Source: a virus
IMG/VR virus record: IMGVR_UViG_3300030451_000692
Location: 1 to 30,030 of that record
DNA length: 30,030 nt
Strand: one strand, 5' to 3'
The notes under the pieces were generated by a model. It was not told the DNA's origin. It saw only the letters and a program-made list of their open reading frames with translations, and ran no database searches. Both the position numbers and the translations under genes were made by a program. Shown in pieces: positions 22,604 to 28,598 of this stretch. How positions within the stretch are numbered: position 1 is the stretch's first letter; each line of letters begins with the position of its first letter.

Positions 22604-22657
22604 AATTGTTTGTTTTAAAATTATACTACTAATATAATAAACATTTTATTAACTAAC
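22601..22657 (-). promoter_or_regulatory. Duplicated leader/promoter region, copy 1 (ahead of 22603)
   Basis: Near copy of 18807..18860, including the exact 18-bp block at 22639..22656. On the minus strand TTG, 20 nt, TATATTAG approximates the Bacteroidota -33/-7 promoter (TTG, N19-21, TAnnTTTG). The sequence between genes is only 56 nt, nearly all of it conserved between copies. Confidence 0.6.
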
Positions 22658-22659
22658 AA

Positions 22660-22878
22660 CTATTTTTGTGACTTTATTTTTTCTATATACAAACAAGCAT
22701 CCATAAGTTCTTCTTGTAGGTGGTTAAGGAACTTATAAAAACCATCAGGTGAATCGTGTAATGTTGTACCGTATTTTTCAATACCAATTAGTGAACGTAG
22801 TTGAAACTTATGTACTACTTTTTGTACGATAGGGTCACGTTTATCTGCTGTGCTATCGCTTACCCAATAGTCATCCAT
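22660..22878 (-). CDS. MazG-like / phage nucleotide-pyrophosphohydrolase-like small protein
   Basis: 72 residues. Contains RDPIVQKVVHKFQLRSLIGI, EKYGTTLHDSPDGFYKFLNH and LQEELMDACLYIEKIK. The pattern 'R...G..KYGTTL...(F/Y)...HL.EELMDA..Y.EK' is a recurrent small phage family related to MazG-type all-alpha NTP pyrophosphohydrolases, where the Glu-Glu-x-x-Asp helix binds Mg. Shorter than full MazG domains (about 90-100), so catalysis is uncertain. Starts one nt after the stop of a 22-aa ORF. Confidence 0.6.
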   Translation of the reverse strand: MDDYWVSDSTADKRDPIVQKVVHKFQLRSLIGIEKYGTTLHDSPDGFYKFLNHLQEELMDACLYIEKIKSQK

Positions 22879-22879
22879 A

Positions 22880-22948
22880 TTATATTGTTTTTGTTATTGC
22901 CCACTCTATAAGTCTAAATACTACATAACCGCATAAAAAATTTGTCAT
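22880..22948 (-). CDS. Possible tiny hydrophobic protein (22 aa)
   Basis: ATG at 22948 overlaps the upstream stop as ATGA, and its stop TAA lies one nt before the next ATG. Reads MTNFLCGYVVFRLIEWAITK. The coupling at both ends suggests it is translated; length is too short for function assignment. Confidence 0.4.
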   Translation of the reverse strand: MTNFLCGYVVFRLIEWAITKTI

Positions 22949-23244
22949 CCTAGTATTCTTTTATAGTTTTCTATTTGCTTCTCTAGTTCAGCTATTTTTG
23001 TTTCAGCTTTTCTTGCTCGTTTTATCGCACGAAGTTTGTCAGTACGATACTCTTCTATTGTTTTGTTCCAATACCATTCTTGGTTTTCCAATCCAATAGT
23101 ATGTAAATACATTTCACTCAATGCTCTTGACATTTTGTCAAGTATAGGCAATGGTTTCTTTTTATTCCATTCTAATACTGTCTTAGAAATTAGTTCGAAG
23201 TTTGACATATAGTCAATGCTCTTTAATAAATTTAGTTTGTTCAA
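22945..23244 (-). CDS. Hypothetical protein with C-terminal coiled coil (99 aa)
   Basis: 99 residues. The N-terminal half is helical (FELISKTVLEWNKKKPLPIL, SRALSEMYLHTIGLENQEWY). The C-terminal RAIKRARKAETKIAELEKQI is a basic coiled coil. The start overlaps the nuclease gene as ATGA. No family recognised; it lies among DNA-metabolism genes. Confidence 0.65.
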   Translation of the reverse strand: MNKLNLLKSIDYMSNFELISKTVLEWNKKKPLPILDKMSRALSEMYLHTIGLENQEWYWNKTIEEYRTDKLRAIKRARKAETKIAELEKQIENYKRILG

Positions 23245-23633
23245 AATCTACATTTTTTACAGTTAAAGTGTTCTCCTATTTTGTTAATGTAAGTTATAAA
23301 ATTTTTTGGTTTCTTAAAATATGTCCAGTCACCTTTGTAATACCTGCCTGTAACAGTACACTCTTCTAGTGGTATGTTAGTGTTATCGTCTTTGTAGTTG
23401 TGTTCTACTTTTAATGCAATACCACCTTCACCCCATCTATCTACAATGCGTTCTAATATTAATCTTTGACCAGTAGGTATCTCATTGTACCTTCTTTTTA
23501 CTTCGCCTAGTATTAATATTCTTTCGTCAAATTCTAAAACAAAGTCAATATCACTAGGGTGCATCTTCCCATTCTGCACTCCTGTAAAATCAATGACTTG
23601 TTTTACTTGGTTTCTATTTCTTATTAAACTCAT
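23241..23633 (-). CDS. PD-(D/E)XK-like nuclease (resolvase-like)
   Basis: 130 residues. HPSDIDFVLEF (25-35) followed by ILILGEVKRR (39-48) gives an Asp...Asp...Glu-X-Lys arrangement (Asp28, Asp30, Glu44, Lys46), the metal site of the PD-(D/E)XK fold. It is followed by a helix (GQRLILERIVDRW) and a strand (GGIALKVEHN). Two Cys near the end (CKKC, 125-128) may add a metal site. Could be a Holliday-junction or flap nuclease; NinG elsewhere in the genome is an alternative resolvase. Assignment rests on motif only. Confidence 0.65.
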   Translation of the reverse strand: MSLIRNRNQVKQVIDFTGVQNGKMHPSDIDFVLEFDERILILGEVKRRYNEIPTGQRLILERIVDRWGEGGIALKVEHNYKDDNTNIPLEECTVTGRYYKGDWTYFKKPKNFITYINKIGEHFNCKKCRF

Positions 23634-24037
23634 AAATATTGGTTGTACACCTTAACTAAGTCAGCCCATACAGTTTTAGCAAAACTACAGGGTGTGCAAG
23701 ATACCTTAGTATTAAATATCCTTTCAAATATTGCTACATACTGGTTTTGTTCTTCAGGTGTAAATTTATTCTTTCTAGTTTCAATAGCCATTCGTATTAA
23801 CTCGAATTCTGCTTCTGTTAAACATTCAGGTTTACTATACCTAAATACCTTGTTTAGTTTTTCTTTTCTTTCATCGCAACCACAATCTTCCCCTGCTATA
23901 AACTTCACCGCTTTCTTGATTCCAGTAGCGGTTGTTATCTTTTCTACTGTGTCACCAAGTCCTTTACTTGCTTTTTCGTGTTTGGCTTTCCACGCTTTGT
24001 ACTCTTTAGTTCTTTTGTCTCCTTTAAATTCGCTCAT
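23630..24037 (-). CDS. Conserved-looking Cys-containing phage protein (135 aa)
   Basis: 135 residues. Contains a basic N-terminus, the stretch KGLGDTVEKITTATGIKKAV, a CGCDERKEKLN motif (about 52-62), then ETRKNKFTPEEQNQYVAIFE and FNTKVSCTPCSFAKTVWADL. Four of the cysteines occur as CxC and CxxC, suggesting zinc binding. I recall the GLGDTVEKIT...ATGI.K..DCGC arrangement from flavobacterial prophages, without a known role. Between the sigma-like and nuclease genes; overlaps the former by 14 nt. Confidence 0.65.
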   Translation of the reverse strand: MSEFKGDKRTKEYKAWKAKHEKASKGLGDTVEKITTATGIKKAVKFIAGEDCGCDERKEKLNKVFRYSKPECLTEAEFELIRMAIETRKNKFTPEEQNQYVAIFERIFNTKVSCTPCSFAKTVWADLVKVYNQYL

Positions 24038-24599
24038 AATCTTCGTTTTTTAGGTCATCCCAGTCCTCTTGTATTTTATTTTTTATGTCTTGTTTTAGGT
24101 TTTTTAATGTGTTAAATATACTAACCCAACTTATATTGGTTTCCTCTGCTAGTTTTCGTATGCTCATATCTGTTTGACTGTACAGCTTCCACATCTTTTT
24201 ATCATACCAATGCCAATCTTCAGAAACCTCATCTATCATAGTACATATTTTATGATAGGCTTGTTGTTCTTCTATATTGTCCTCGTGTTGTAGTTGCCAC
24301 GTTTGTTCGTGGTCATCTAGTCTTATTTTTTTATATTTCTTCTTTTTGTTATAGTATTGATAGAACAAGCTACGCAATGTAAAATACATATACCCCCTGC
24401 TTACTTTTCCGTTTTTTATTATCTGTTCAGGCTTCGCATACTTTGTAAGTGCTATGTAACTTTCCATTACTATATCTTCAGCAAAGTTTTTCTCACCAAA
24501 ACTTCTAACTATTGTAACCCATTCATTATGCTGCTCTGCTACTATGCTAAGCCATTCGGCTCTATCCATACTATTGTAATACTTAAAAATACTAGGCAC
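24024..24599 (-). CDS. Sigma-factor-like transcription protein (sigma-70 family, ECF-like)
   Basis: 191 residues. Residues 25-85 resemble sigma region 2 (WVTIVRSFGEKNFAEDIVME, SYIALTKYAKPEQ, RGYMYFTLRSLFYQYYNKKK), with the aromatic/basic helix expected for core binding and -10 melting. After an acidic linker, residues 130-175 look like region 4 with a helix-turn-helix (KLYSQTDMSIRKLAEETNIS, WVSIFNTLKNLKQDIKNKI). Two-domain layout and size fit ECF-type sigma factors. It could direct host polymerase to phage promoters such as the AACAAAA-N11-TTATTGT elements. An internal ATG at 24569 would reduce overlap with the upstream gene. A small-terminase-like HTH protein is an alternative. Confidence 0.7.
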   Translation of the reverse strand: MPSIFKYYNSMDRAEWLSIVAEQHNEWVTIVRSFGEKNFAEDIVMESYIALTKYAKPEQIIKNGKVSRGYMYFTLRSLFYQYYNKKKKYKKIRLDDHEQTWQLQHEDNIEEQQAYHKICTMIDEVSEDWHWYDKKMWKLYSQTDMSIRKLAEETNISWVSIFNTLKNLKQDIKNKIQEDWDDLKNEDYERI

Positions 24600-24760
24600 A
24601 CTTGTAGTGTATGTTCACGCCCATCATCATAGTCTGTAAAAGAATACAAACCTCCAACCATAAAACCAAGTATAGGTGCAAAATAAAACTCTGCTCTATT
24701 AGCTAAACCAATAGCAATAGAAACTAAACCTACAATACAAAGTGCTATTATAAAAATCAA
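24542..24760 (-). CDS. Small membrane protein (72 aa), TTG start
   Basis: The frame opens with TTG at 24760 overlapping the helicase stop (TTGA); the first ATG is 34 codons in. Hydrophobic segments: IFIIALCIVGLVSIAIGLAN, YFAPILGFMVGGLYSF and LQVCLVFLSITIVWI, giving two or three transmembrane helices. The 3' end overlaps the sigma-like gene. Real gene likely because of hydrophobic pattern and coupling; function unknown (superinfection exclusion or host membrane effect possible). Confidence 0.5.
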   Translation of the reverse strand: MIFIIALCIVGLVSIAIGLANRAEFYFAPILGFMVGGLYSFTDYDDGREHTLQVCLVFLSITIVWIEPNGLA

Positions 24761-25671
24761 AATAAAATATCTTTTAATTCACTAATTTTTGAATGTAATA
24801 TATTCTTACCTAAAAATTCAAATCCTACATTGTTTTTCGACATACGAAGTCTTATTGGTTCTTCATAAGGTGTGCATCTCCCTCCTGTTTCTGTTTCTTT
24901 TATTTTTAAAACGTGCAAGTGTGAATACATCCAGTCAGTAGGATGCGATGTGTAACGATGGATACATATTACATCGTCTGCTCTGTTACCCCACTTACCT
25001 CCACCTTCAACAGATGCTAACCCTAATGGTGTTGGTAGGTTTTCATATTCGTGGTTGTTAGGATGTGTTCTGCGCATTGCTTCTGTGACACCGTGTGCAT
25101 TTAAAAAAACAGCTACACTATTCTTTTTTGCAAACAGTCTAAGTTCAGAAGCCACCTGATAGTCGTACTCGTGACCACCGACACTCCTTAACAGTTGTGT
25201 ATCTTTAGATAAAGAATTATATGGGTCTATTACTAAACCTTGAAAATCCCATACATCTTTTATTGCATTTACTTCTTTTAGTAACTCTTTATATGTGTAC
25301 AGTTCTTCTACATCTATAATTTTAAAATATGTATTGCACCAATCAATGCTTTGTGATATTTCTTCTTTAGATGCTGTATGTATAGGTTTACCCATTTTGA
25401 ACTCTATAATTTTGCGTACAATACTTTGTGGTGTATTCTCGCTAGACCATATAACAAATTTAAGTTTGTGTAGTACAGCCCATACTGTAAGCAGGTAACA
25501 TATAACAGTAGTTTTACCTACGTTAGCGTGTCCTATAATTAGGTTAAAATTACCTTGTTTAAAACGTATGTATTCGTCTATATCAGGTATTCCTATTTTA
25601 AGACCTTCTTGTATCCTGCCTTCTTTAATATCAAATATCTTTTCTTTAATATTGTCTGTTGTTGCTATCAT
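24757..25671 (-). CDS. DnaB-like replicative helicase (RecA-fold ATPase)
   Basis: 304 residues, corresponding to the C-terminal helicase domain only. Walker A at 47-54 (GHANVGKT), preceded by KQGNFNLIIG. H1a-type Glu in VIWSSENT (about 73-80). Walker B at 145-151 (GLVIDPY, Asp149). H3-like FLNAHGV (189-195). The segment EGGGKWGNRADDVICIHRY is typical of DnaB family motif H4 surroundings. No primase or N-terminal DnaB domain. It would unwind DNA at the phage fork, using host primase and polymerase. Start overlaps the stop of the upstream 51-aa gene (TAATG). Confidence 0.85.
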   Translation of the reverse strand: MIATTDNIKEKIFDIKEGRIQEGLKIGIPDIDEYIRFKQGNFNLIIGHANVGKTTVICYLLTVWAVLHKLKFVIWSSENTPQSIVRKIIEFKMGKPIHTASKEEISQSIDWCNTYFKIIDVEELYTYKELLKEVNAIKDVWDFQGLVIDPYNSLSKDTQLLRSVGGHEYDYQVASELRLFAKKNSVAVFLNAHGVTEAMRRTHPNNHEYENLPTPLGLASVEGGGKWGNRADDVICIHRYTSHPTDWMYSHLHVLKIKETETGGRCTPYEEPIRLRMSKNNVGFEFLGKNILHSKISELKDILF

Positions 25672-25826
25672 TAGTTTAAATCACCATTTGGTTTTATTGC
25701 ATATTTGTTTGTTTCTTTTTCCCAGTTTCTTCTCATTCTATATGGATACCCTAAAAGTATATTTACATCGTAATTCCAAAAGTCATCAGGTATAGGGTCT
25801 CCGCATTTATATTTCTTTAGTGCCAT
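25671..25826 (-). CDS. Small basic protein (51 aa) coupled to the helicase
   Basis: ATG at 25826 directly after the T tract of a terminator. 51 residues starting MALKKYKCGDPIPDDFWNYD and containing YPYRMRRNWEKETNKYAIKP. Stop overlaps the helicase start as TAATG. Basic and aromatic, no membrane segment. Could be a helicase loader or accessory factor by position only. Confidence 0.65.
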   Translation of the reverse strand: MALKKYKCGDPIPDDFWNYDVNILLGYPYRMRRNWEKETNKYAIKPNGDLN

Positions 25827-25849
25827 AAAAAAAGGGGCTAAAAGCCCCC
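25827..25849 (-). terminator. Intrinsic terminator abutting a start codon
   Basis: Minus strand GGGGCT-TT-AGCCCC then seven T, immediately followed by the ATG of the 51-aa gene and about 6 nt after the SSB stop. Read-through must occur for helicase expression unless a promoter lies within SSB; attenuation is likely. Confidence 0.85.
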
Positions 25850-25855
25850 TGTTGT

Positions 25856-26173
25856 TTAAAAAGGTAAATCTACTTCTCGTGCCTCGTTCTGTTGGTTATT
25901 GGTTACTTCGTTTCTTTCTGCAACCCTTATACCATCTTCCGAAAGCCATCGTACAGCAGCGTTACCTAATGTTATAGGTTGTGCTTTATTTTCTCTTTCT
26001 TCTTTTGATAGTGTTTGTGTTACCCATACATTGTTACCGTATTGTGACTGGTTCTGTACCATCATTGTTATGTTGAGGTACTTCTTACCATTCTTACCTT
26101 CTACTAGCTTTGTTTTGTCAATTGCTGTAAGGTCGATACTTCCTGAAATAATTGCTGTTGTCTTTTTTTCCAT
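25856..26173 (-). CDS. Single-stranded DNA-binding-like protein
   Basis: 105 residues. An N-terminal OB-fold-like strand pattern (TAIISGSIDLTAIDKTKLVE, KKYLNITMMVQNQSQYGNNV, VWVTQTLSKEER) is followed by a Gln/Asn/Glu linker ending EAREVDLPF. The acidic tip ending in Pro-Phe matches the protein-interaction tail of bacterial SSB (DDDIPF). Smaller than host SSB (about 150). It would protect ssDNA between the exonuclease and ERF steps. Followed by a terminator, preceded by the ERF gene. Confidence 0.75.
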   Translation of the reverse strand: MEKKTTAIISGSIDLTAIDKTKLVEGKNGKKYLNITMMVQNQSQYGNNVWVTQTLSKEERENKAQPITLGNAAVRWLSEDGIRVAERNEVTNNQQNEAREVDLPF

Positions 26174-26227
26174 ACTACTTTAAATTTAAAATTATTATAT
26201 TCTCCTATGTAATATACATTTTTTACT

Positions 26228-26740
26228 CTACACCTTTGCAAGTTCATCCTGTACTTTTTTAGATACCTTGTACTTAGACATAATTGCTTGAATGTTACCA
26301 CCGCCTTGAATGTATTCTATTGCTTTACTATATTCAGGCGTGTTAGTGTTTAACCACTTTCTTTCTTGTGTCTTACCACTTGCTACATTACCATCATCAT
26401 CTTCTGCTTGTAATGCGAGTAGTGACTGTAATGTGTATCGTCTGTAATAAGTTATAGCACTACCTAGTTTTTGTGGGTCGTTTAGTTCAGGTAATTTAAG
26501 TCCTGATATTACACCACCTGTACCTTCAACACAAATTATCTTACTATACACCATATCTTCTTCAATAGGTTGTATAAGCAGTAGCTTGTATTTTTTTAAT
26601 AAAGGTTGTAGTTGTTTAAGTAGTGAGTTGATGTCAAAATACTTTGACTTGTAAAAAGGGTTACTAGCATCTTTGCTAATAGTTCCTATTTCTTGTTGTA
26701 GCTGAAATAGCTTTTGATTAATGTCTAGTTGTTTGCTCAT
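26228..26740 (-). CDS. ERF-family single-strand annealing protein
   Basis: 170 residues. Matches the ERF superfamily: N-terminal KLFQLQQEIGTISKDASNPF YKSKYFDINS region, the strand KLLLIQPIEEDMVYSKI, and the family hallmark GSAITYYRRYTLQSLLALQA then EDDDGN (93-118). The C-terminal 50 residues are a basic helix pair (ILGGNIQAIMSKYKVSKK-like). ERF proteins form rings that anneal complementary single strands, here paired with the RecE-like nuclease. It has its own putative promoter behind a terminator. Confidence 0.88.
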   Translation of the reverse strand: MSKQLDINQKLFQLQQEIGTISKDASNPFYKSKYFDINSLLKQLQPLLKKYKLLLIQPIEEDMVYSKIICVEGTGGVISGLKLPELNDPQKLGSAITYYRRYTLQSLLALQAEDDDGNVASGKTQERKWLNTNTPEYSKAIEYIQGGGNIQAIMSKYKVSKKVQDELAKV

Positions 26741-26763
26741 AAAATATATTTTAAACTAAGTTA

Positions 26764-26793
26764 CAAATAAATATTTAAATAAAAAAAGGGCAA
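26764..26793 (-). promoter_or_regulatory. Bacteroidota-type promoter candidate ahead of the ERF gene
   Basis: Minus strand TTG (26793..26791), 19 nt, TTTATTTG (26771..26764): matches -33 TTG and -7 TAnnTTTG in 7 of 8. The -33 box lies within the terminator stem, so terminator and promoter overlap. Start codon is 24 nt past the -7 box. Confidence 0.4.
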
Positions 26794-26807
26794 CATTTCT
26801 GCTACCC
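26781..26807 (-). terminator. Intrinsic terminator after ninG
   Basis: Minus strand GGGTAGCA-GAAA-TGTTGCCC then seven T. The 8-bp stem has two G-U pairs and a GNRA loop. Lies 32 nt beyond the NinG stop. Confidence 0.8.
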
Positions 26808-26839
26808 TTTCTTAATTAGAACAAACAATTATTAAAGTA

Positions 26840-27253
26840 TTAAAGATACTTCCTAACTTCCTGCGAGTAATGTTCATACATATCTTGCAGTTCGTCAATA
26901 GTAAATTTAGTTATTTCATTACTTTTCTTATATAGTTCTTGTGACAAGTTATTACCAAGATATTGACTAAACTTATATTGTTCACCTGCTCTATATACAT
27001 TACAAGCTACACATTGAGGCTTTACATTTCTTTCATCCCACCTTGTAGAATAATGTTTCCTACTCATAAAATGTCCCGCTTGAATACCTCCTGTTTTCCA
27101 ATGTCCTACTTTACCACAAGTAACACACTTACAATACCCACGTTTATCAGCATTACTAAGTCTTACATACTGACTAAATACAACATCTATTTTTTTTACT
27201 AATTTACTTCGTGAAGGTTTTTTAGATGTTCTAGGCATTGTTTTTTTATTCAT
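26840..27253 (-). CDS. ninG: NinG / Rap-like recombination protein
   Basis: 137 residues, shorter than lambda NinG (204) but retaining the core. CKCVTCGKVGHW (41-52), GGIQAGHFMSRKH (55-67), STRWDERNVKPQC (69-81) and CVACNVYRAG (81-90) give a Cys4 zinc site with an HNH-like His61. Basic N-terminus. Rap (NinG) resolves or stimulates strand exchange at Holliday junctions in lambda recombination, fitting its place beside ERF. ATG at 27253 overlaps the upstream stop; a second in-frame ATG at 27238 follows an A-rich tract and may be the true start. Confidence 0.85.
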   Translation of the reverse strand: MNKKTMPRTSKKPSRSKLVKKIDVVFSQYVRLSNADKRGYCKCVTCGKVGHWKTGGIQAGHFMSRKHYSTRWDERNVKPQCVACNVYRAGEQYKFSQYLGNNLSQELYKKSNEITKFTIDELQDMYEHYSQEVRKYL

Positions 27254-27482
27254 CCATATACTCTAATAGTAATTTACCTGTTTGTTCGTTTATACCTCTT
27301 ATACAGGAGTATATGTGTTTAGAGTTTTTTTTTACTTCTTGTCTTTCTAGTAGTGTAGAATCAATACCTAAGTTAGCATACATATCACAGTCTAACGCTA
27401 ACAACTCATCTGTTCTTTCTTTTATACTTTTTTGAAAGTTAATTGCTATTTCTTGTGCTAGTTGTTTAATGTCTTGTGTCAT
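27246..27482 (-). CDS. Hypothetical protein (78 aa)
   Basis: Starts MTQDIKQLAQEIAINFQKSI and contains KERTDELLALDCDMYANLG and KHIYSCIRGINEQTGKLLLE. Helical with three cysteines. The frame can be extended to a GTG at 27503, but a promoter-like box at 27508..27515 would put transcription start near there, so the ATG is preferred. No family recognised; first gene of the DNA-metabolism block. Confidence 0.6.
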   Translation of the reverse strand: MTQDIKQLAQEIAINFQKSIKERTDELLALDCDMYANLGIDSTLLERQEVKKNSKHIYSCIRGINEQTGKLLLEYMDE

Positions 27483-27507
27483 ATATACGTTATTAGCCTC
27501 CACCCAC

Positions 27508-27538
27508 CAAAGGTCGAAGTTTTTAAATTAAAAATCAA
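27508..27538 (-). promoter_or_regulatory. Bacteroidota-type promoter candidate ahead of the replication/recombination block
   Basis: Minus strand TTG (27538..27536), 20 nt, GACCTTTG (27515..27508), 7 of 8 to TAnnTTTG. The 63-nt gap (27504..27566) between holin and this gene is very AT-rich and has no ORF, fitting an early promoter. Confidence 0.35.
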
Positions 27539-27566
27539 TAAAATTAAAAAATGAAATATTAACAAA

Positions 27567-27983
27567 CTACCTGTGCTTGTTGTTGCCCATTATCTTTTCT
27601 GCCCCTCTACTACCGAAGTAACCGATAAAAACAATAGTTAATAATTCTTTTATTACGTCTAGTTCGTCTAGTTGCATATACCACCCTATCACAAATGCTA
27701 CTGTAAGAAATACTAAGGTAAGTGGTCTAACGTTTTGTGGTAACCAACCGCTTCTTGAATCAGCAACCCAACGTCTAGTAATACCATCAAACTCGTGTAT
27801 CTCTTGCTCTAGTTTTTTAAGGGCAATCTCTTTGTCAGCGTCAGACATTTCCGACCCACCAATAATAGTCCTAACAACGTTCCCAATGGGAGTATCATTA
27901 GCAAGGCTACCGACAACATTGGGTATTTTTTCCAGTAAAAACTTACCAACTCCTGTATCTTTAAATTTCTTTTTATCTGACAT
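27567..27983 (-). CDS. Holin, GTA_holin_3TM-like
   Basis: 138 residues. Resembles the 3-TM holin family used in gene-transfer-agent release: N-terminal amphipathic segment (KFLLEKIPNVVGSLANDTPI), acidic helix EIALKKLEQEIHEF, then NVRPLTLVFLTVAFVIGWYM (84-103) and LLTIVFIGYFGSRGAEKIM (114-132). The 'NVRPL.....GYFGSRG.EK' pattern is the family signature. Only two strong transmembrane segments are clear. Start overlaps the nested lipoprotein gene by 11 nt. Would form the lesion releasing the M15 endolysin. Confidence 0.85.
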   Translation of the reverse strand: MSDKKKFKDTGVGKFLLEKIPNVVGSLANDTPIGNVVRTIIGGSEMSDADKEIALKKLEQEIHEFDGITRRWVADSRSGWLPQNVRPLTLVFLTVAFVIGWYMQLDELDVIKELLTIVFIGYFGSRGAEKIMGNNKHR

Positions 27984-28146
27984 CTAAAACCATTTCTCTG
28001 TATAGTGCTTGTGCTAAAAGTATTTCATTTGGACTTTCTATACAAATATCTTTTGTTAATTCTCTAAAGTCAGCTATCCTTTCTGTTCTCGCACTTGCAC
28101 AGCTTGACATCGCTGCAACAAGTATCATTATCATTATTGTTTTCAT
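27973..28146 (-). CDS. Small lipoprotein, o-spanin (Rz1)-like, nested in another frame
   Basis: 57 residues. Signal peptide MKTIMIMILVAAMSSC: basic residue, hydrophobic core and lipobox (AMSSC, Cys16 the acylation site). The mature 42 residues are short, charged and helical (TERIADFRELTKDICIESPN). The gene starts inside the 62-aa ORF in a different frame and ends by overlapping the holin start. Overlapping lipoprotein genes beside an inner-membrane coiled-coil partner are characteristic of spanins that fuse the outer and inner membranes at lysis. The product lacks the Pro-rich stretch of Rz1, so function is inferred. Confidence 0.7.
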   Translation of the reverse strand: MKTIMIMILVAAMSSCASARTERIADFRELTKDICIESPNEILLAQALYREMVLDVR

Positions 28147-28258
28147 AACGTTTGTATGTTTGTTGGAGCATTATTGCTTCCGTTAGTTTGTCGATACTTT
28201 TGCGTATCTCTTTTAATTCGTTTCTTAGTCCGTTAGACTTTACTTTAACTTCGTTCAT
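28070..28258 (-). CDS. Hypothetical coiled-coil / Cys-rich small protein (62 aa)
   Basis: 62 residues. The N-terminal helix NGLRNELKEIRKSIDKLTEA is followed by an Asn/Asp/Lys tail with four cysteines (CCSDVKLCKCENRKDS). That tail is encoded by the same DNA as the lipoprotein's signal region in another frame, so it is probably the constrained, secondary reading. Start overlaps the upstream gene by 14 nt. No membrane segment. Confidence 0.55.
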   Translation of the reverse strand: MNEVKVKSNGLRNELKEIRKSIDKLTEAIMLQQTYKRYENNNDNDTCCSDVKLCKCENRKDS

Positions 28259-28487
28259 TTTTTTTTGCTTGTAACAGTCCTCTTTCGTATTCAGCTTTTT
28301 TTTCTATTTCTAGTATTCTCTTTTCTAAATTATCTATCACTTCTATTTTTTCGTCTAACCTATCGTGTACTAAGTGTATTTCATCTTTCAAAGCTGTAAA
28401 CTCCGCAAATATTCCACCTGCTGTAAAAACAGTAACTACAAAAGATACTACTAACGACAGGTTATCTTTAATAAAAGTATCTGCCAT
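28245..28487 (-). CDS. Inner-membrane coiled-coil protein, possible i-spanin
   Basis: 80 residues from ATG 28487: MADTFIKDN, a single transmembrane segment (LSLVVSFVVTVFTAGGIFAE), then a long coiled coil (ALKDEIHLVHDRLDEKIEVI, DNLEKRILEIEKKAEYERG). This N-in, one-TM plus periplasmic coiled-coil layout is that of Rz-type i-spanins. An in-frame ATG at 28520 would add 11 residues. The 28487 start is preferred because it lies one nt after the stop of a small basic ORF (TAAAATG). Two genes upstream of the lipoprotein. Confidence 0.65.
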   Translation of the reverse strand: MADTFIKDNLSLVVSFVVTVFTAGGIFAEFTALKDEIHLVHDRLDEKIEVIDNLEKRILEIEKKAEYERGLLQAKKNERS

Positions 28488-28488
28488 T

Positions 28489-28578
28489 TTACTTTTTCTT
28501 AGCAGGTTTGTTTCTGCCATTCTTTTGCGCCCTTGTACAATGACTATACTTACCTCTTCTGTTTAATGACTTTCCCAT
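28489..28578 (-). CDS. Possible tiny basic protein (29 aa)
   Basis: ATG at 28578, 20 nt after the endolysin stop; reads MGKSLNRRGKYSHCTRAQKN and ends KPAKKK. Net charge strongly positive, one Cys. It fills the gap between endolysin and the coiled-coil membrane protein and ends one nt before that gene's ATG. Supported by position only. Confidence 0.4.
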   Translation of the reverse strand: MGKSLNRRGKYSHCTRAQKNGRNKPAKKK

Positions 28579-28598
28579 CTATTGTACTACCTGTTGTA

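Noticed and set aside
26104-26301. 65-codon minus-strand frame between ERF and SSB
   Set aside because: It spans the end of ERF and start of SSB in a third frame, with low-complexity basic composition; both neighbours are well supported.
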